Source: Lepidurus packardi
Lineage: Eukaryota; Arthropoda; Branchiopoda; Notostraca; Triopsidae
Assembly: GCA_023053545.1 (NCBI GenBank)
Contig: JAKZAN010000006.1
Coordinates: 3,353,001 to 3,417,000, forward strand
Length of the DNA: 64,000 nucleotides
Reading direction: 5' to 3'
The number at the start of each line of letters is the position of its first letter. Positions within the stretch are counted from its first letter, which is position 1. This document shows positions 34,970 to 47,446 of the stretch, in pieces. The notes below the pieces were generated by a model. That model was not told where the DNA came from and ran no database searches. It worked only from the letters and a program-made list of their open reading frames with translations. The translations under genes and the position numbers were made by a program.

Positions 34970-35901
34970 TCACGAGGGTTGCTCTTTTAGATTTTCTTTC
35001 CGTTTGTTTTTTCCAGCTAATATGGCATCTCGGAAGAGACGGCAATATAGCTGTACCGAGGACGGGGAGTCGTCGTTACCTGGTACGGGGTACGTAACGA
35101 GATTAGGATTGGAGTTAGTGTCTACAATGCCTACAGTCGGAATACAAAGCTTGGCTGCATCCAAAACAAGAGGATGTTCTTGATTGAGGGGATTCAGTGT
35201 CGATAGTAGGATACAAAGATCAGGAAGTCTCGTTACACCGCCATAGCGTTTTTCGGCATTTGTGAAAACCATCGCTCGCCAGTCCCTGGCGTGTGCGTAT
35301 TCTCCTGCTTCTTTGGCCGTATTTTCAACGAGCAAAGTGTGTTGGGGGGAATGGGCAGCGAATAGAATTATACCACCTCTATATGCGATGTGAGCTGTAA
35401 TGTTCAGAGCTTCTTGCAAATGGTAGACTGTCTGATCCAGATCTATGATCAAGTGACCTAGTCGTGAACCGAATACAAAAGGGCTCATATTCTCGTGAAG
35501 TGTGCCTTCTTTATGGCCCAAGTGCACACGTGCCAAAAAGAGCTCTTTCAGGGAAACCATCTTGCGTACCCCAAAGTAATCTGGGTACAGCAAAGGATCC
35601 ACACGGGCTTGATTCTCTGAAATTGAAATAAAAAAGGTTTCTAACAAAAGGCAAAAAACAACTTCTGACGCACGAACGAATGTATACCTCGAAGTCCCGA
35701 CTCGCTAGAAGTGGGTGTGATTTCGGCATGCTGGATTTGAGGTGCAACTTGCCGGAAAGTTGTTTGTTGGTGAAAAAGCCTGGCATATGATTTATTTGTA
35801 GCTTGTGATAGCCTGTGTACAACTAATCAGATAAATACATTAGTATTGGAGTAGGTAAATCAAAGAATAACAGCAATACCTTTTAATGCTGCAGATACCA
35901 T
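34970..35901 (-). CDS. MRPS2: Mitochondrial small ribosomal subunit protein uS2m, 267 aa
   Basis: Three exons on the minus strand, 35901-35880, 35822-35688 and 35616-34970, in phase. The N-terminus (MVSAALKVVHRLSQATNKSY) is basic and free of acids, as expected of a mitochondrial targeting sequence. The uS2 core is unmistakable: ARVHLGHKEG, FVFGSRLGHLIIDLDQT, HLQEALNITAHIAYRGGIIL, ENTAKEAGEYAHARDWR, TRLPDLCILL and IPTVGIVDTNSNPNLVTYPV followed by PGNDDSPSSVQLYCRLF. Retention of HLGH and the mitochondrial-type FGSRL/ITYPVPGND blocks separates it from cytosolic RPSA. It diverges head to head from RPS5. Confidence 0.95.
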
Positions 35902-36313
35902 CTTAAAACAAATTCGCTTTTGACTCTAGACTACTGTTTACGTTTCTAAAAGTAAACTACTCTAAGCTACCAACTCTGTACAGCGTTTAGCCTCGTGGAT
36001 CAAAAGTACAGCACCCTTCGCAACTTGCACTTGGTAGCCCTTTCTGTTTCCCTGTTTGTGGCCGCCTTGTGTGTGGAAGTGCCGGAAATTTATATTTTAA
36101 GGTAATTATCACGTTTTACATTCTAAGTGTGGAAGACTAGAGTATAAGAAAATTAGATTGTGTACCTTTTAAGTTAAATATTTACCAAGCAAAGTGCAAG
36201 CTGGTTATTTCAATCCTGTTAGATGGGTGTCTCGTTCGTGGTAAACAATGCGGTTGAAGAGTGCCATCCAATCACATGTAGACTTGGGTTAATAATTTTT
36301 TATTTTAATAGAC
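35902..36313. promoter_or_regulatory. Divergent promoter region and RPS5 5' leader
   Basis: The MRPS2 and RPS5 start codons are 412 bp apart and point outwards. A pyrimidine-rich CCCTTTCTGTTTCCCTG at about 36036-36052 resembles the TOP-type start of ribosomal protein mRNAs. A 5' UTR exon then ends at 36101 (TTTTAAG before gtaatt) and rejoins at about 36313 (TTTTAATAG acceptor) just before the ATG. Confidence 0.5.
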
Positions 36314-37591
<1,278 letters not shown>

Positions 37592-37717
37592 AAACACTTG
37601 CAGGGCTTTTGTGGACAGGCAATACAAGCCTTCATCCGAATTCATATTGTATTTACTCCAATTTTTACGTTTCTGAACCGTTACATTTACTTGGGAAGGT
37701 AGTGCATGTGGAGTAAA

Positions 37718-38891
37718 TTAACACGTCTTCTTTGTGTTTTTTGTATGCTGAGAAAGGTATCGTGTCACGTCTTCAAGGTCGTTAGGCTTAGTTGGCTGAT
37801 AATCTAGCTGCTCTTGAGCCTTTTGTATACTAAAGTAATGAGTAGTGCCAGTCTTCTTGAGCTCGGTTAGGGTCATGAATGGATTGAAGTCGTAAAACCT
37901 GTGCAAAACTAGGTAAGCTAGTTCTATTGCGAAGACTATTATCCACATTAGCCAAAGAGGAAGACGTTTTGTGGGGAAAGTGTACCCCAGACCTTCAAAT
38001 ACTGGTCGAAAATATTCCATATTATTGACGGCAGGTCCATCAGATATGAAATACGCTTGTCCTGAAATCACTGTATGAGAAACGTAATCCAACAGTTTAA
38101 AAGCAGCTTTTACGTGAGCTTGAACAACGTTTTGAATGCTGCAGAATTGAACCAAAGCACCATCATCATCACAGTAGTTAAAGCGCATTACGCCTGCTTT
38201 TAAAGCCGAAACAAGTCTAGGTAAGACGCGCTTTTCTTTCGGTCCCATAACCCCGGCTAAACGTAACGCACACGTTTTAAGTAATCTTCCATCGGTTGTA
38301 CTTTTATTGTTACATAAGAGTATCATCTGCTCAGCTATCGACTTGGTGCGCGAGTAGTGATCCCTATGTAAGTATAACGGGAAGTAAGGAAGGCTTTCGT
38401 CACCATAGATGATTTTCTTTCCCCCGTAGATCACGTTGAACGTACTCGTGTACACGAGGGCGTGTACATTTTGTTCACAACAGCATTCAATCACATTTTT
38501 AGTTCCCTGGACGTTGATCTCTTCAACTTGACACCAAGATTTTGGCAACTGGTCTCGTCCTGATAGTCCGTAGGAAGCTGCAAACATCCGAAATGCGATA
38601 CGTTAATTTGTCTGAATAATTTAGGAGCCCGACCTTACCTGTGTGAATAACGCAGTCTTTCGCACAGCAAGCTTGACTTAACTGCTCTTTGTCGCGAATA
38701 TCCCCCAGCTGAAAGCACCATGTCCCTTTGCCTTTGCGTAAATGTAAACGTAACAGATCTTCTTCCCACTCTGGATGGGGTTCCTTGACGTCAAATAGAG
38801 TCACTTCATGACCTGCTTCATAAAGAGCTAGTCCGACGTGAAAACCTACGTAACCTCCACCTCCTGTAATAAGGAATTTCTTGTTCTCCAT
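37718..38891 (-). CDS. SDR42E1: Short-chain dehydrogenase/reductase family 42E member 1, 370 aa
   Basis: Two exons on the minus strand, 38891-38639 and 38577-37718. It belongs to the 3-beta-HSD/NSDHL-like extended SDR family with NAD(P) and an unknown, probably sterol-like, substrate. The Rossmann motif ITGGGGYVGFHVG is at residues 8-20, with LGDIRD following and ASYGLSGRDQL across the exon junction. Next come VYTSTFNVIYGG and the catalytic YSRTK (HRDHYSRTKSIAEQ). SGQAYFISDGPAVNN and GLGYTFPTKRLP follow. A C-terminal hydrophobic segment (LWLMWIIVFAIELAYLVLH) probably attaches the protein to the ER membrane. The human SDR42E1 alignment is strong throughout, while the second human C-terminal hydrophobic stretch is absent. 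The gene is convergent with RPS5, 126 bp between stops. Confidence 0.95.
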
Positions 38892-40434
38892 GAATGTAAC
38901 TATCTCTTAAGAAGCTAAGTTAGATTTGAAAGCCCAAACCGGCTGCATCACCAGGAATCCCTTTTAATGTTCTTCTCTGGTCCGTAGAAAGGGACTTCGA
39001 CCTGTGTCCTCATTTTGAGCCGGTTGAAATCTTCAGGTAAAAAAAACAATGCAAAACCGGATTTGGAAAACGGTTCTGTACGGAACCGCCCTATTTTTTA
39101 TCATGTTTCTCTTCTTCTTAAGATGTTTTCTTCGCATGTGAAAAAATAACACATATGCCTGATTAATAGTTATTGTAATTATTTTTGAATGATTGCCGCT
39201 AATAAAAAGTAGAATTACAGTGGTGCTTCGCGTAACGAACACAACCCGTTCCAGGACGGCGTTCGGCATGCGAATCATTCGTTATGTGGGGCGCCGTTTC
39301 CCATATTATACTATGGGAATAATTTTGATCCGTTCCCGCCGGAAAAATACTACTTTTGCATTATGACCTTGGGTTGACAACGGTTTGCAATGAAGTCCCA
39401 GTTTTCCCATTTTTGTTACTAAGATCGGGAGTGAAGTGCTGCAAAACTAAGGAAAATGTAAGCCAAAACTTTAGTTTCTTGATTTACGGAATATGACGAA
39501 ACCCTGGAAGTTTGAGCTCAAACATATTCTTGTTCATGGATTTGAGACGAAAGGAGGCATGGGAAATCCGCATCCATGTACAGCAATACAATCCGAGCCA
39601 AACAAGCCATGGTTCCAATATTTGTAAATTTTAATTATTATTAGCATAAATAAATTATTTGAGTAGGATGCACCAGCAGCTAATTCGTGAATGGTTAGAT
39701 GCATTTATACTTGAAAATGTAATGAAGGCTTGCCACGATCACATCAAGCAAAACGCGTACAGAAGCACATTCGAATTTGTAGACCTTTATTTTGAATGTG
39801 AGTGATTTCACGATTCTTGTTTTGTTTGGCTTGTGGTATATTCATGTTAAACTGACTTCGGATCTGAATGTAGAAAGGCTGTTTTGATATGTTTCCTCAA
39901 TTTAACATTGCAGAAAAAACGCACATTCCAATGGGTTCAGTTAAACTTCATTCCTCGTTGCTATTGACTTGCACCACGTAATATTATAAAATTCAGACTT
40001 CAGCACACATTGTACGCCTGGTCTAGATAACTAATTAGGACACACAAATTGGAGATTTGCTATACAGGAGGGACTAGATTTTTACATGTGGGCTTGAGTT
40101 ACAAAACCAGTCAGCTCATATAGCCACGGAACAGACTGACATAATCCTTAACAGATACCGAGTCTTCGATCCATGCTGTCAACTCCAATAGAAAAAAAAA
40201 AGAAAAAATCATTGAGTAAAGATAAACCCAAACATGTAAAATTTACTCGCTATTGCGCATTCTGTCTAGCTCTGTTCGTTGCACATGGCGATTGTCGACT
40301 GTCCATATTTGCGGTGATATTTTAGACGAGTCTTTCGTACATATGTGACAAAGGTAATCATATTTGTCTGTGATGCTTAAAACCTGAGGATTGCACTGGA
40401 TTTTATTAGAGAGAAAAGGGGATTGTTTCTGCTT
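38892..40434. other. Intergenic with a DNA-transposon fragment and one short ORF
   Basis: Apart from the pogo/Tigger-like fragment at 39218, only a 45-codon ORF at 39668-39805 (starting MHQQLIREWLDAF) stands out for its protein-like composition. It has no recognised relative. The VANGL 3' untranslated region lies at the right side. Confidence 0.4.
39218..39360 (+). mobile_element. Fragment of a pogo/Tigger-like DNA transposon or MITE end
   Basis: The segment begins TA-CAGTGGTGCTTCGCGTAA and continues through ATTCGTTATG, TTTCCCATA and TTGATCCGTTCC. This order of motifs is typical of the terminal region of Tigger-type elements (start CAGT, repeated TTCGTTA-like blocks, TA target site). The opposite terminus was not found within the next kilobase, so it looks like a truncated copy. 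The family name is by resemblance from memory. Confidence 0.5.
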
Positions 40435-43028
40435 TCAAACTGATGTCTCTGAACTTAATCTCAAGACAAATTTGTTGCACTTGGGGTCGATAATTTCTTC
40501 TGTGACGTTGTAGTGTGGAAGCTTCGATAATCTGCATAGTAAAGAGACGTCGTTCTGTCTTAGCTGGAAAACAGTATTATGCTCAATTCCTCTTGACAAA
40601 AGGACATCGCAAATTAGTGACCATGTTTGCACAGGTATATGTTCCTTGTCGCTCTAAAGACGTAAATAATCAAAGCTATTAGCTCAAACTTCGACAAGAC
40701 CAGCTTCATGTTTTTACCTGCAAAACAGGTGATGCAACCAAAAACTTTTCCACGAATGCTCTTGCACTCATATCATGGCTTAAGCACAATGCCAAGTGCT
40801 GTAGAATGGTTTCTACTGAATGTCTAGGCTGTTGACGAGTTATCCTCAAATATTTCTGCAACGGTCTAGCCATCGATGGGAAAACAGCCTGTGCGGCTTC
40901 GTAGGGATCCATAGGCACACCAGGACCTGGAAAATTTGAATACAACGAAATATCAGTAGTATTTTTCTATTTAGCTTCGAAAAGTCTTTAATACCTTGCT
41001 CTTCATGCATTCTTCTGATGTGTGTAAAAGCTTCTTCAGCGGCCGTAATAAGCCTAGCTCGACGCTTTTTGAGCCTTCGTTCGTACTCGTGTTCTTCATA
41101 GAACCTTTCGTTATGGCTCGAGTCTCGTCTTCTGACGGGCATGACACTTCGTGAGTTCTGTTAATAAAAATGGTATATCCTTGAAGAAATAAATTGAGAG
41201 AGAATTTTTTAGATTTTACCGTCATGCCGCCGCCGTTATTTGTTCCATCGACATCGTAAAACTTAAATGAAGCTGAATTGGATTGATGCAGCTTAGATTG
41301 GGATCGCTTGCTTGGCAATCTGTCCAAGTAGGGATTGTAAATTGGAAAATCCGTGTAATATCGGTCCAAAAGCCACACAGCTGCTCTTTGTATGGATAAC
41401 TGTCCAATAGGATATCCTTTCGATGCCCCGTCCGGACTTCGCACTACGTGCAAATAGTAACGCGGTGGGATTTGGCGGATTTCAAGCAGTAGCACTGCAG
41501 CGCAATGCACAAAAAGCAACGCATCGACCAAAGATAATGCGAACACGACAATCGCCTAAACATGTTAGGTTTAGTATACCAGTTTATATTGGGGACAGTA
41601 ACGTAAATCAACCTGATAACTGAGTTGGTCTTGCTGTTCGACCACCCGTACGCCATAAAATAAGCAGTAGGCAAACGTCAACACAAAAACAAGGATCAGA
41701 ACCAAAGTCCGTAAGAAGAAAATCCTCGGCATCGTTGCTCTAGGTGTGCGCCAGAAGACAGCCCATGTACCCAGGGCAAGTAAAAGAAGTTTGAAGGTGA
41801 ACGAGATCAGCAAACCTTCGCATTCTGCACCGCATTTGAGTTGTTCAGCAGGGATCGGTACAATCTGTTTGAAATATTGTTTACAGTGTGGCCAAAGAAC
41901 ACAATTGCTGATTAGGGTCTTTTTATTTAATTTTTCCTTACTTGTAGTCTAGGTAGAAGTACCATGGCGATTGGACTGAGGAAGCCGAACAAAGCCAGGA
42001 TGGCACTTACAATAGATCCCATATATCGCTGACACCGGAATGCCCAATCTAGCGCCAAATGGTGTGAGTCGCTGAAGAGGTCGCGGCCAGGGTCTCCAGC
42101 ACCAATTCGTGATACATCTTCCATTGATCCGGATGCCACTGAAGTATTACCCGTTACGGCTGTCGTGTTATCGGCCCATCCATCATCCTAAAAGCCCGAA
42201 AGTTAGACCTTACGAAAAGCAGTGACTCGATAGGTCGACAACCTGTCTTCCCAACCTTGACCTATGCACTATACACCCATGCAGATTTTAATGTGACAAC
42301 CAAGTTATTCGAGCAGAAAGCAGATTAATTGGGTCTTCCCACAGAAACTTTACCTGTGGTAAGATTTGCACTTCGATAACTTCGTGGTTCGGTCGATTGT
42401 CGGGAGGCAGGTTAGGTGAAGCTAGAGAGACTGTTGTGGATAATGGAGACGTCAATTCTCTCGTTTGATGACCTCGTGTAGTCCGATGGCTATAAACAAA
42501 AGCACGCACAAAGTACAATATAAGATTATTATCCCTCCTTAGAAATGGACTCCTTCAAAATCGGGAGTAGGATATTCAGTTTAAAAAAAGTCTACAGCAT
42601 GAGAATGGGGGGAAAAGGGAGCGGAAAAAAAAGAAACCGCCCCCTTTTACTTCATACCTTTGAGATCGGTGATTCGGGGAACGATGACTGTGAGAGTGTC
42701 CATTATGGCGATGGCGTTTGGAGCGTGGTCCGATTTCTGATTTGACCGATTGCACTTCATCTCCATCACGGTCCCTGACTATGAGACTGCCAGGTTCTGT
42801 GCCTGACGGGTGCTTGTTATAACGTTCTAAAGTGCCTCCATTCCACGTCGAATATGGAGGAACGTGGCCATTCAGGTGAAGTCCGTTGCTGCCTGCTAAA
42901 AGCAGTCCGTTTTTGACACCGTGTAGACCATTAGGCAAGCCGAGTAAAGGAGTGGACCGTGGTGAAGAAGTGGTCAATTTATTAGGCGACTCGAGAGGCG
43001 ATTCTTGCTGCAGCAAATAGCTGGACAT
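40435..43028 (-). CDS. VANGL: Van Gogh/Strabismus planar cell polarity protein, eight exons, 643 aa
   Basis: VANGL is a four-pass membrane protein of the core planar polarity pathway and a partner of Prickle and Dishevelled. Exons on the minus strand: 43028-42658, 42489-42354, 42187-41942, 41864-41613, 41555-41220, 41157-40995, 40926-40718, 40653-40435. Landmarks in order: a His/Ser/Arg-rich stretch [33 protein letters not shown], and transmembrane segments at about residues 224-248, 269-289, 299-322 and 336-361 with CGAECEGL between the first and second. Then come [69 protein letters not shown] and the C-terminal PDZ ligand ETSV. At 643 aa it is longer than human VANGL1/2 (about 520), mostly from a longer, poorly conserved N-terminus. 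The first ATG of that exon, at 43028, is taken as the start. Confidence 0.97.
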
Positions 43029-43144
43029 TCTCTTGCTTGCCTTTTTTAAAAATATCTTTTAGCACCAATTTCCCAGCTTCGTATTCTCCTCCCAGAAAAA
43101 CAACTCCAAATTAGGGATGGTTGTAACCCTGGAATCCTTGGTTT

Positions 43145-43644
43145 TCAAACGTGGGTTACGGTGGTCGCAAAAATTGAGTTGCTTGGCTGTCTTCTCTGTA
43201 GGCTAGTGCCGTTGAGTAGTTTGCTGAAGATGAGGAGAGCAGTAACAAGGTGTAGCAGGTAACATGATGGTATAATTCGTCCCCCTGCTGGCCTTTTATG
43301 ACCAGGAAACGCTGCTTTCGGCCTCGGTCTTACTTCGTGGAGAGGCTCTTTCTCACAATCTGGGGGAATGGCCACCAAGGGAATGCAAGGTTGGCGTCTT
43401 TGGCGTCTAATCTTGCTCTCTAGAGCTTCGTACAAGTTCCCAAAGGGGTCAAAGGCTTCAACACCCCTAGAAAAGATACAGAGTAAACGTAGATAAATAT
43501 CACAAGTCTCAGTTACAAATACAGTTTCCGATTTTTTTTTTTTTTGCAAAAATATTTCTATTAAAAGTAAGTAAGATAGACCTAGTTGGACGTCAGACAT
43601 GAACCTACTCACGCTGAGTTATTACACATTTCGTCTCGCTTCAT
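43145..43644 (-). CDS. Small protein with a C-terminal hydrophobic segment, unknown family, 117 aa
   Basis: Two exons, 43644-43613 and 43466-43145, can be joined in phase by a GTGAGT donor and a TTTTCTAG acceptor. The product begins MKRDEMCNNSAGVEAFDPFG and continues NLYEALESKIRRQRRQ. It has a basic, Pro-rich middle and one hydrophobic segment (CYLLHLVTALLIFSKLL) followed by about 25 polar residues. The gene ends 117 bp upstream of the VANGL start codon on the same strand. No family is recognised. It could be a separate small gene, the last exons of a longer gene with unseen 5' exons, or an upstream ORF on a VANGL transcript. The 10-codon first exon is supported only by phase and splice-site fit. 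Confidence 0.4.
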
Positions 43645-46600
43645 GTTAAAAAAAGGTTTTGAAATAAATAAAATAATAATTAAAGTTCAGAGTTGTTTGT
43701 TGCTTAACTAATAACATAAGACACGAGAAATCTAGCAGAAATTTGGCACGTACGAGTGTTCTCCTACCCTTTTATAGATAAGACAGGCGAACAAGTTAAC
43801 ATTTTACTGAACAGTCTCTTGGCTCATTTCAACACACTGGGGTACGCTAATTTGTCCTGAAACCTAAGTTATTGCAGCTACCGGAGTGTTGAAGTTTTTG
43901 AGCTTGGGAAAAAAGAAGAATGAAACAGAACTTAATTAAGAAGTCAAGGATTGCTGATAAATAACGCCTTTCGGGCAGCTTTAATTATTTCTAGTTGCTC
44001 CACGATGCATTCAGAAGCTTTGCCGCAAGCATTTGATCCAGGGAGCACCCGCTGAAAGTAATCTTGGTTCTATTTTGGCTCGGTTTCACCCTCTACAATA
44101 CATCCCATTTCTATTCCAAACGATTATAGGGTTTCCCTTTGTGTGTGATGAATTGGTTTCAGCATGGAAAGGGTTCAAGTTTGGAACCTTGTTTGCTCCA
44201 AGACAGTACGTTCTTGTTGGCTTTCGTTCTGCATTTTTGTCCTCGAGAAAAACAAAGAGTATGCCCATGGCTAAGGGTTGTGTGGGGACCCCGCTGCTGA
44301 TTTATTTGAAAGAAAGACGAGCGCGACGGAAATCGTCTCCTGTTATGGTCTCTATTAAAGCAGCTCCATTGCTTATTACGTGGGTACAGGATGCATTGCT
44401 GGATCAATACTTTGCTATAGTCTTGGGACACAAGGCACCCTCATATTCGGATTCTTTCTTCCTTTTTGTGAAGGAAAAGGGGGTGACGTATTTTTTTATT
44501 ATATTCAGTGTTACCCCCTCGGATCTCTCGGTACATGTAACGCGTGTATGGTCCGACCACGGTTCTTTTACAAAGCTCCCAAATGCATACTTCAGCATGC
44601 TAAGCTATGGTGAGTTCTTCCCTACTCGGCGTCTTTCTCTCTCGTCTCATTATCTTAGAAATGGAAGTTACTCTGTGCACATCTATATGCATACCCTCCA
44701 AAATTATCCCATCATAAAAAAAAAAAAAGAAACAGGCGACACGAAAAAAAACATAAAAAAATAAGAGTAGTAGAGGGAGGAGTAATTTACAGCAGTACCG
44801 ACGTTTTATTTTAATTTAGAAATGCAATTTTAGGCGTTTTATGATGGCAAGCGAGGCGAAACGGCGCGGGATCGTAACTAAAAGCTTACATCTCTGCAAC
44901 TGTTACTTTACCCATGTAGGTCTTTTACAGCCTTACTGAACTAGCTAACACACTCTCCTGGTGTAACTTCATAAAAGAAAAACTGTGCAAGCTGGGCTAT
45001 ACTTTTGTGTACTGACACGTTCATAGCGTAGGTAGGCTGTTTTATAACCCTTCTATGAAAATAAAAGTCTTCAGGCTTACGAGCATCTTCTACGCGACTT
45101 ACACGTGAGGAAGCGGCGGCATTTTTGGCCAAAACGTAACCAACCAGACAGGCTTTGGAAGCTGCTTGGAAAGCTTGTCACAATGTCTCGATCCGAATTT
45201 TGCTTTTTGCTGTTGTTTTTTACGTTTCAGTTTTTCTGTTTTTACTCTGGTCTCTTTGGTATGCAAGGGACGACAAGGTACTTTTCTACTATCGCTAGTC
45301 TGTGGCAAGCTGGTCGCTAAGGGCTTTTACAGAAAGCCCTATTACCACTTGTACGCACAGTTTGACCAATCTATATGCCTAAGGGTCTTTTAAGGATTTG
45401 TCGTCTTTATATTTTCGCCAGTTGCGGTTGGATTGATGGTTTCCATTTTTTTAAAGCCTCGTGCTGTTATTTCCCGTGCAATTTTACGTTAATGGGGTAG
45501 CCTGATAGAAAAACAAAGGGGATCGACAGAATATACGAGCCAGAAGTTGCGACGAAAGAAAAACTTCGTTTCCTGCATCTCCCAACTTTGGCGTTCTATT
45601 GTAGCCCTTCAATCCCATTTTGGTAGTTCAATGACACGTTTAACCAGTTGTCATATTAAGAATGGTTATGCAATTTGACAGTAAGAGAGACCGCCGAGAA
45701 GCCAAACCGGACCCGCTTTACCCGATTATTTTGCGTCCAAAATATACAACTGCTTGTGATAGTCGAACATTTCCCTATACTTATCCTCAAGTTGCTTACC
45801 CGTATCGAATTCAAAAGTCACTGACGCAGAATGTAATTGCGTGTTAGTCATACCATGTATGGGAACCTGAGTGTTATATGTTTGTTTTTTCTTTCTTTTT
45901 GCTTTTAAAAAAGCGAGAGTTAACTATTTCCTTGTTTTATTCTCACGTATCATTGTGTACCGTGTTATTGATTTTCATGAGAGCACCGAGGAAAACTTGC
46001 TGTGCCCTTGTGTTAAATTTCAGCGAAGGCTATAGTCGAAGGTAAAGAGATGCCAGATGTGTTTGAATGAGGAACACACCCTTGAAACAGAAAATGTTCG
46101 AATTTTGCAGCACCGCCCTGTAACTAGTCCTGTTCTTTTATCAATTGGTTTCTGGGAGCAAAGGTTTGAGATGCATGGCTAGAGAGTAAGATGCCTCTAT
46201 TATCCTGGCCTGCTTAGTTTGGTGATGCAGATTTGCCAAGACGGGGTACATGTACTACCACGAAGCATCCAGTAGAAACCCGAAAGTCTCTCTAACCTGT
46301 TCTTATTATACCTGCTGCGGGAATTCGTTTCTTCTCTGAAGCCCCAAGTTTGCCTAAAGCAACTTTCCTAAGAAAGAGAAGAGGAAGACGACAAGGAAAA
46401 GCTGTTAGATAAGGAGAAGTACAGAGAGAAGAAAACGACCAAAAGGTTTTAACGTTCTCATGCTACGTCTTCCCTCCAGGAAACATCAGGGGTTTGCTGG
46501 GGTGCTTGTACCATACAAGTGGTGCTAGTTCACGTGGCTTTGGTTCTCAGTCTCACCCTGTCTCTCCTGGAATATAGCTCGCTTTAGGCATTTACAACGG

Positions 46601-47426
46601 GCACCTTTGCCTTTCGTGGGGTTCCAATGGCGTTGGCCCTGCCCTTAGCACCTTGATTAAAACTGAGGTAGGAGTTGTTCCGTCTAACAACTCAAAAAGA
46701 CCGCTTGGCTTCGATTCTCTCAGGGAAACGAGCTCAAAAGATTAGGTGTGATAGTTGTGGAAGATGTAGAGGATAGGAAACCGACGCAGAGATACCTGCT
46801 GATTTCGAAACGCTTCAAAACACCTATCCGGACTTGGAAAGCTTTCATTTTATACCATTTCAGCATTCTCTGACAGGAAATCAAGGCTTTCAGTTACCTT
46901 AACGTCCTCAAAGCTGGGCCGTATTAGGATAAAAAGCCTTTCATCAACAATATAATACAATGAAAAAGAAAGAGATACGGTTGGGAAGTAGGGCATGAAA
47001 TTAGGTGTTGGTTAGGACTTCCTGATAAACGCCGCTATTATCAAAGATCGGAAGGGTTAGAGTGCATTGTTGTTAGTGTTCATGGATACTTTCCAAGGTG
47101 GAGACACATCAGGAGATGATTGTGCTCACTTTGAACATTTCAAAGCTATGCTAGCTGCAGGTATCACAGAAACTCGAAGGATTTTAAAGAGCAAGTTCAA
47201 GGACTTTTCAACCAGATTTTCCCAACGTTAGCTTTTCAGGGCCCCAGAGAAGTACGCATACTTGAAGCCAATTGTTTTTCCTTCCTATAACGTCTCCTTG
47301 CACAGCCACTTATAACTACAGCGTGAGAAAGGATAAAGAAAAACCTTCGCTCATTTATTGCTGGAACTCAACTGTTACAAACTTCCTTTTGCCGCTTCCT
47401 TCATCGTCAAGTCAATCTCACATTAG
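43645..47426. other. Region without a supported gene; one long unexplained ORF
   Basis: An uninterrupted plus-strand frame runs from 44033 to 44764, with a first ATG at 44261 that gives 167 aa. It is longer than expected by chance in this base composition but shows no domain, ends in a Lys-rich A-run and has no splice partners. A 49-codon ORF at 47082-47231 (starting MDTFQGGDTSGDDCAHFEHF) also looks protein-like. Nothing else is supported. Confidence 0.35.
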
Positions 47427-47446
47427 CCCCCCCCCCCCCCCCCCCC
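47427..47446. repeat. C20 homopolymer
   Basis: Twenty uninterrupted C on the plus strand in a non-coding region. With the G22 run in the peroxidase intron it is the second long G/C homopolymer of the window. Confidence 0.9.

Noticed and set aside
36102-36312. Possible H/ACA-like hairpin with ACA tail in the RPS5 leader intron (GATGG...CCATC)
   Set aside because: Only one weak hairpin, no clear second hairpin or H box.
46000-47240. Possible old retroelement coding remnants
   Set aside because: No reverse transcriptase, protease or integrase motif could be read in any frame and no terminal repeats were seen.
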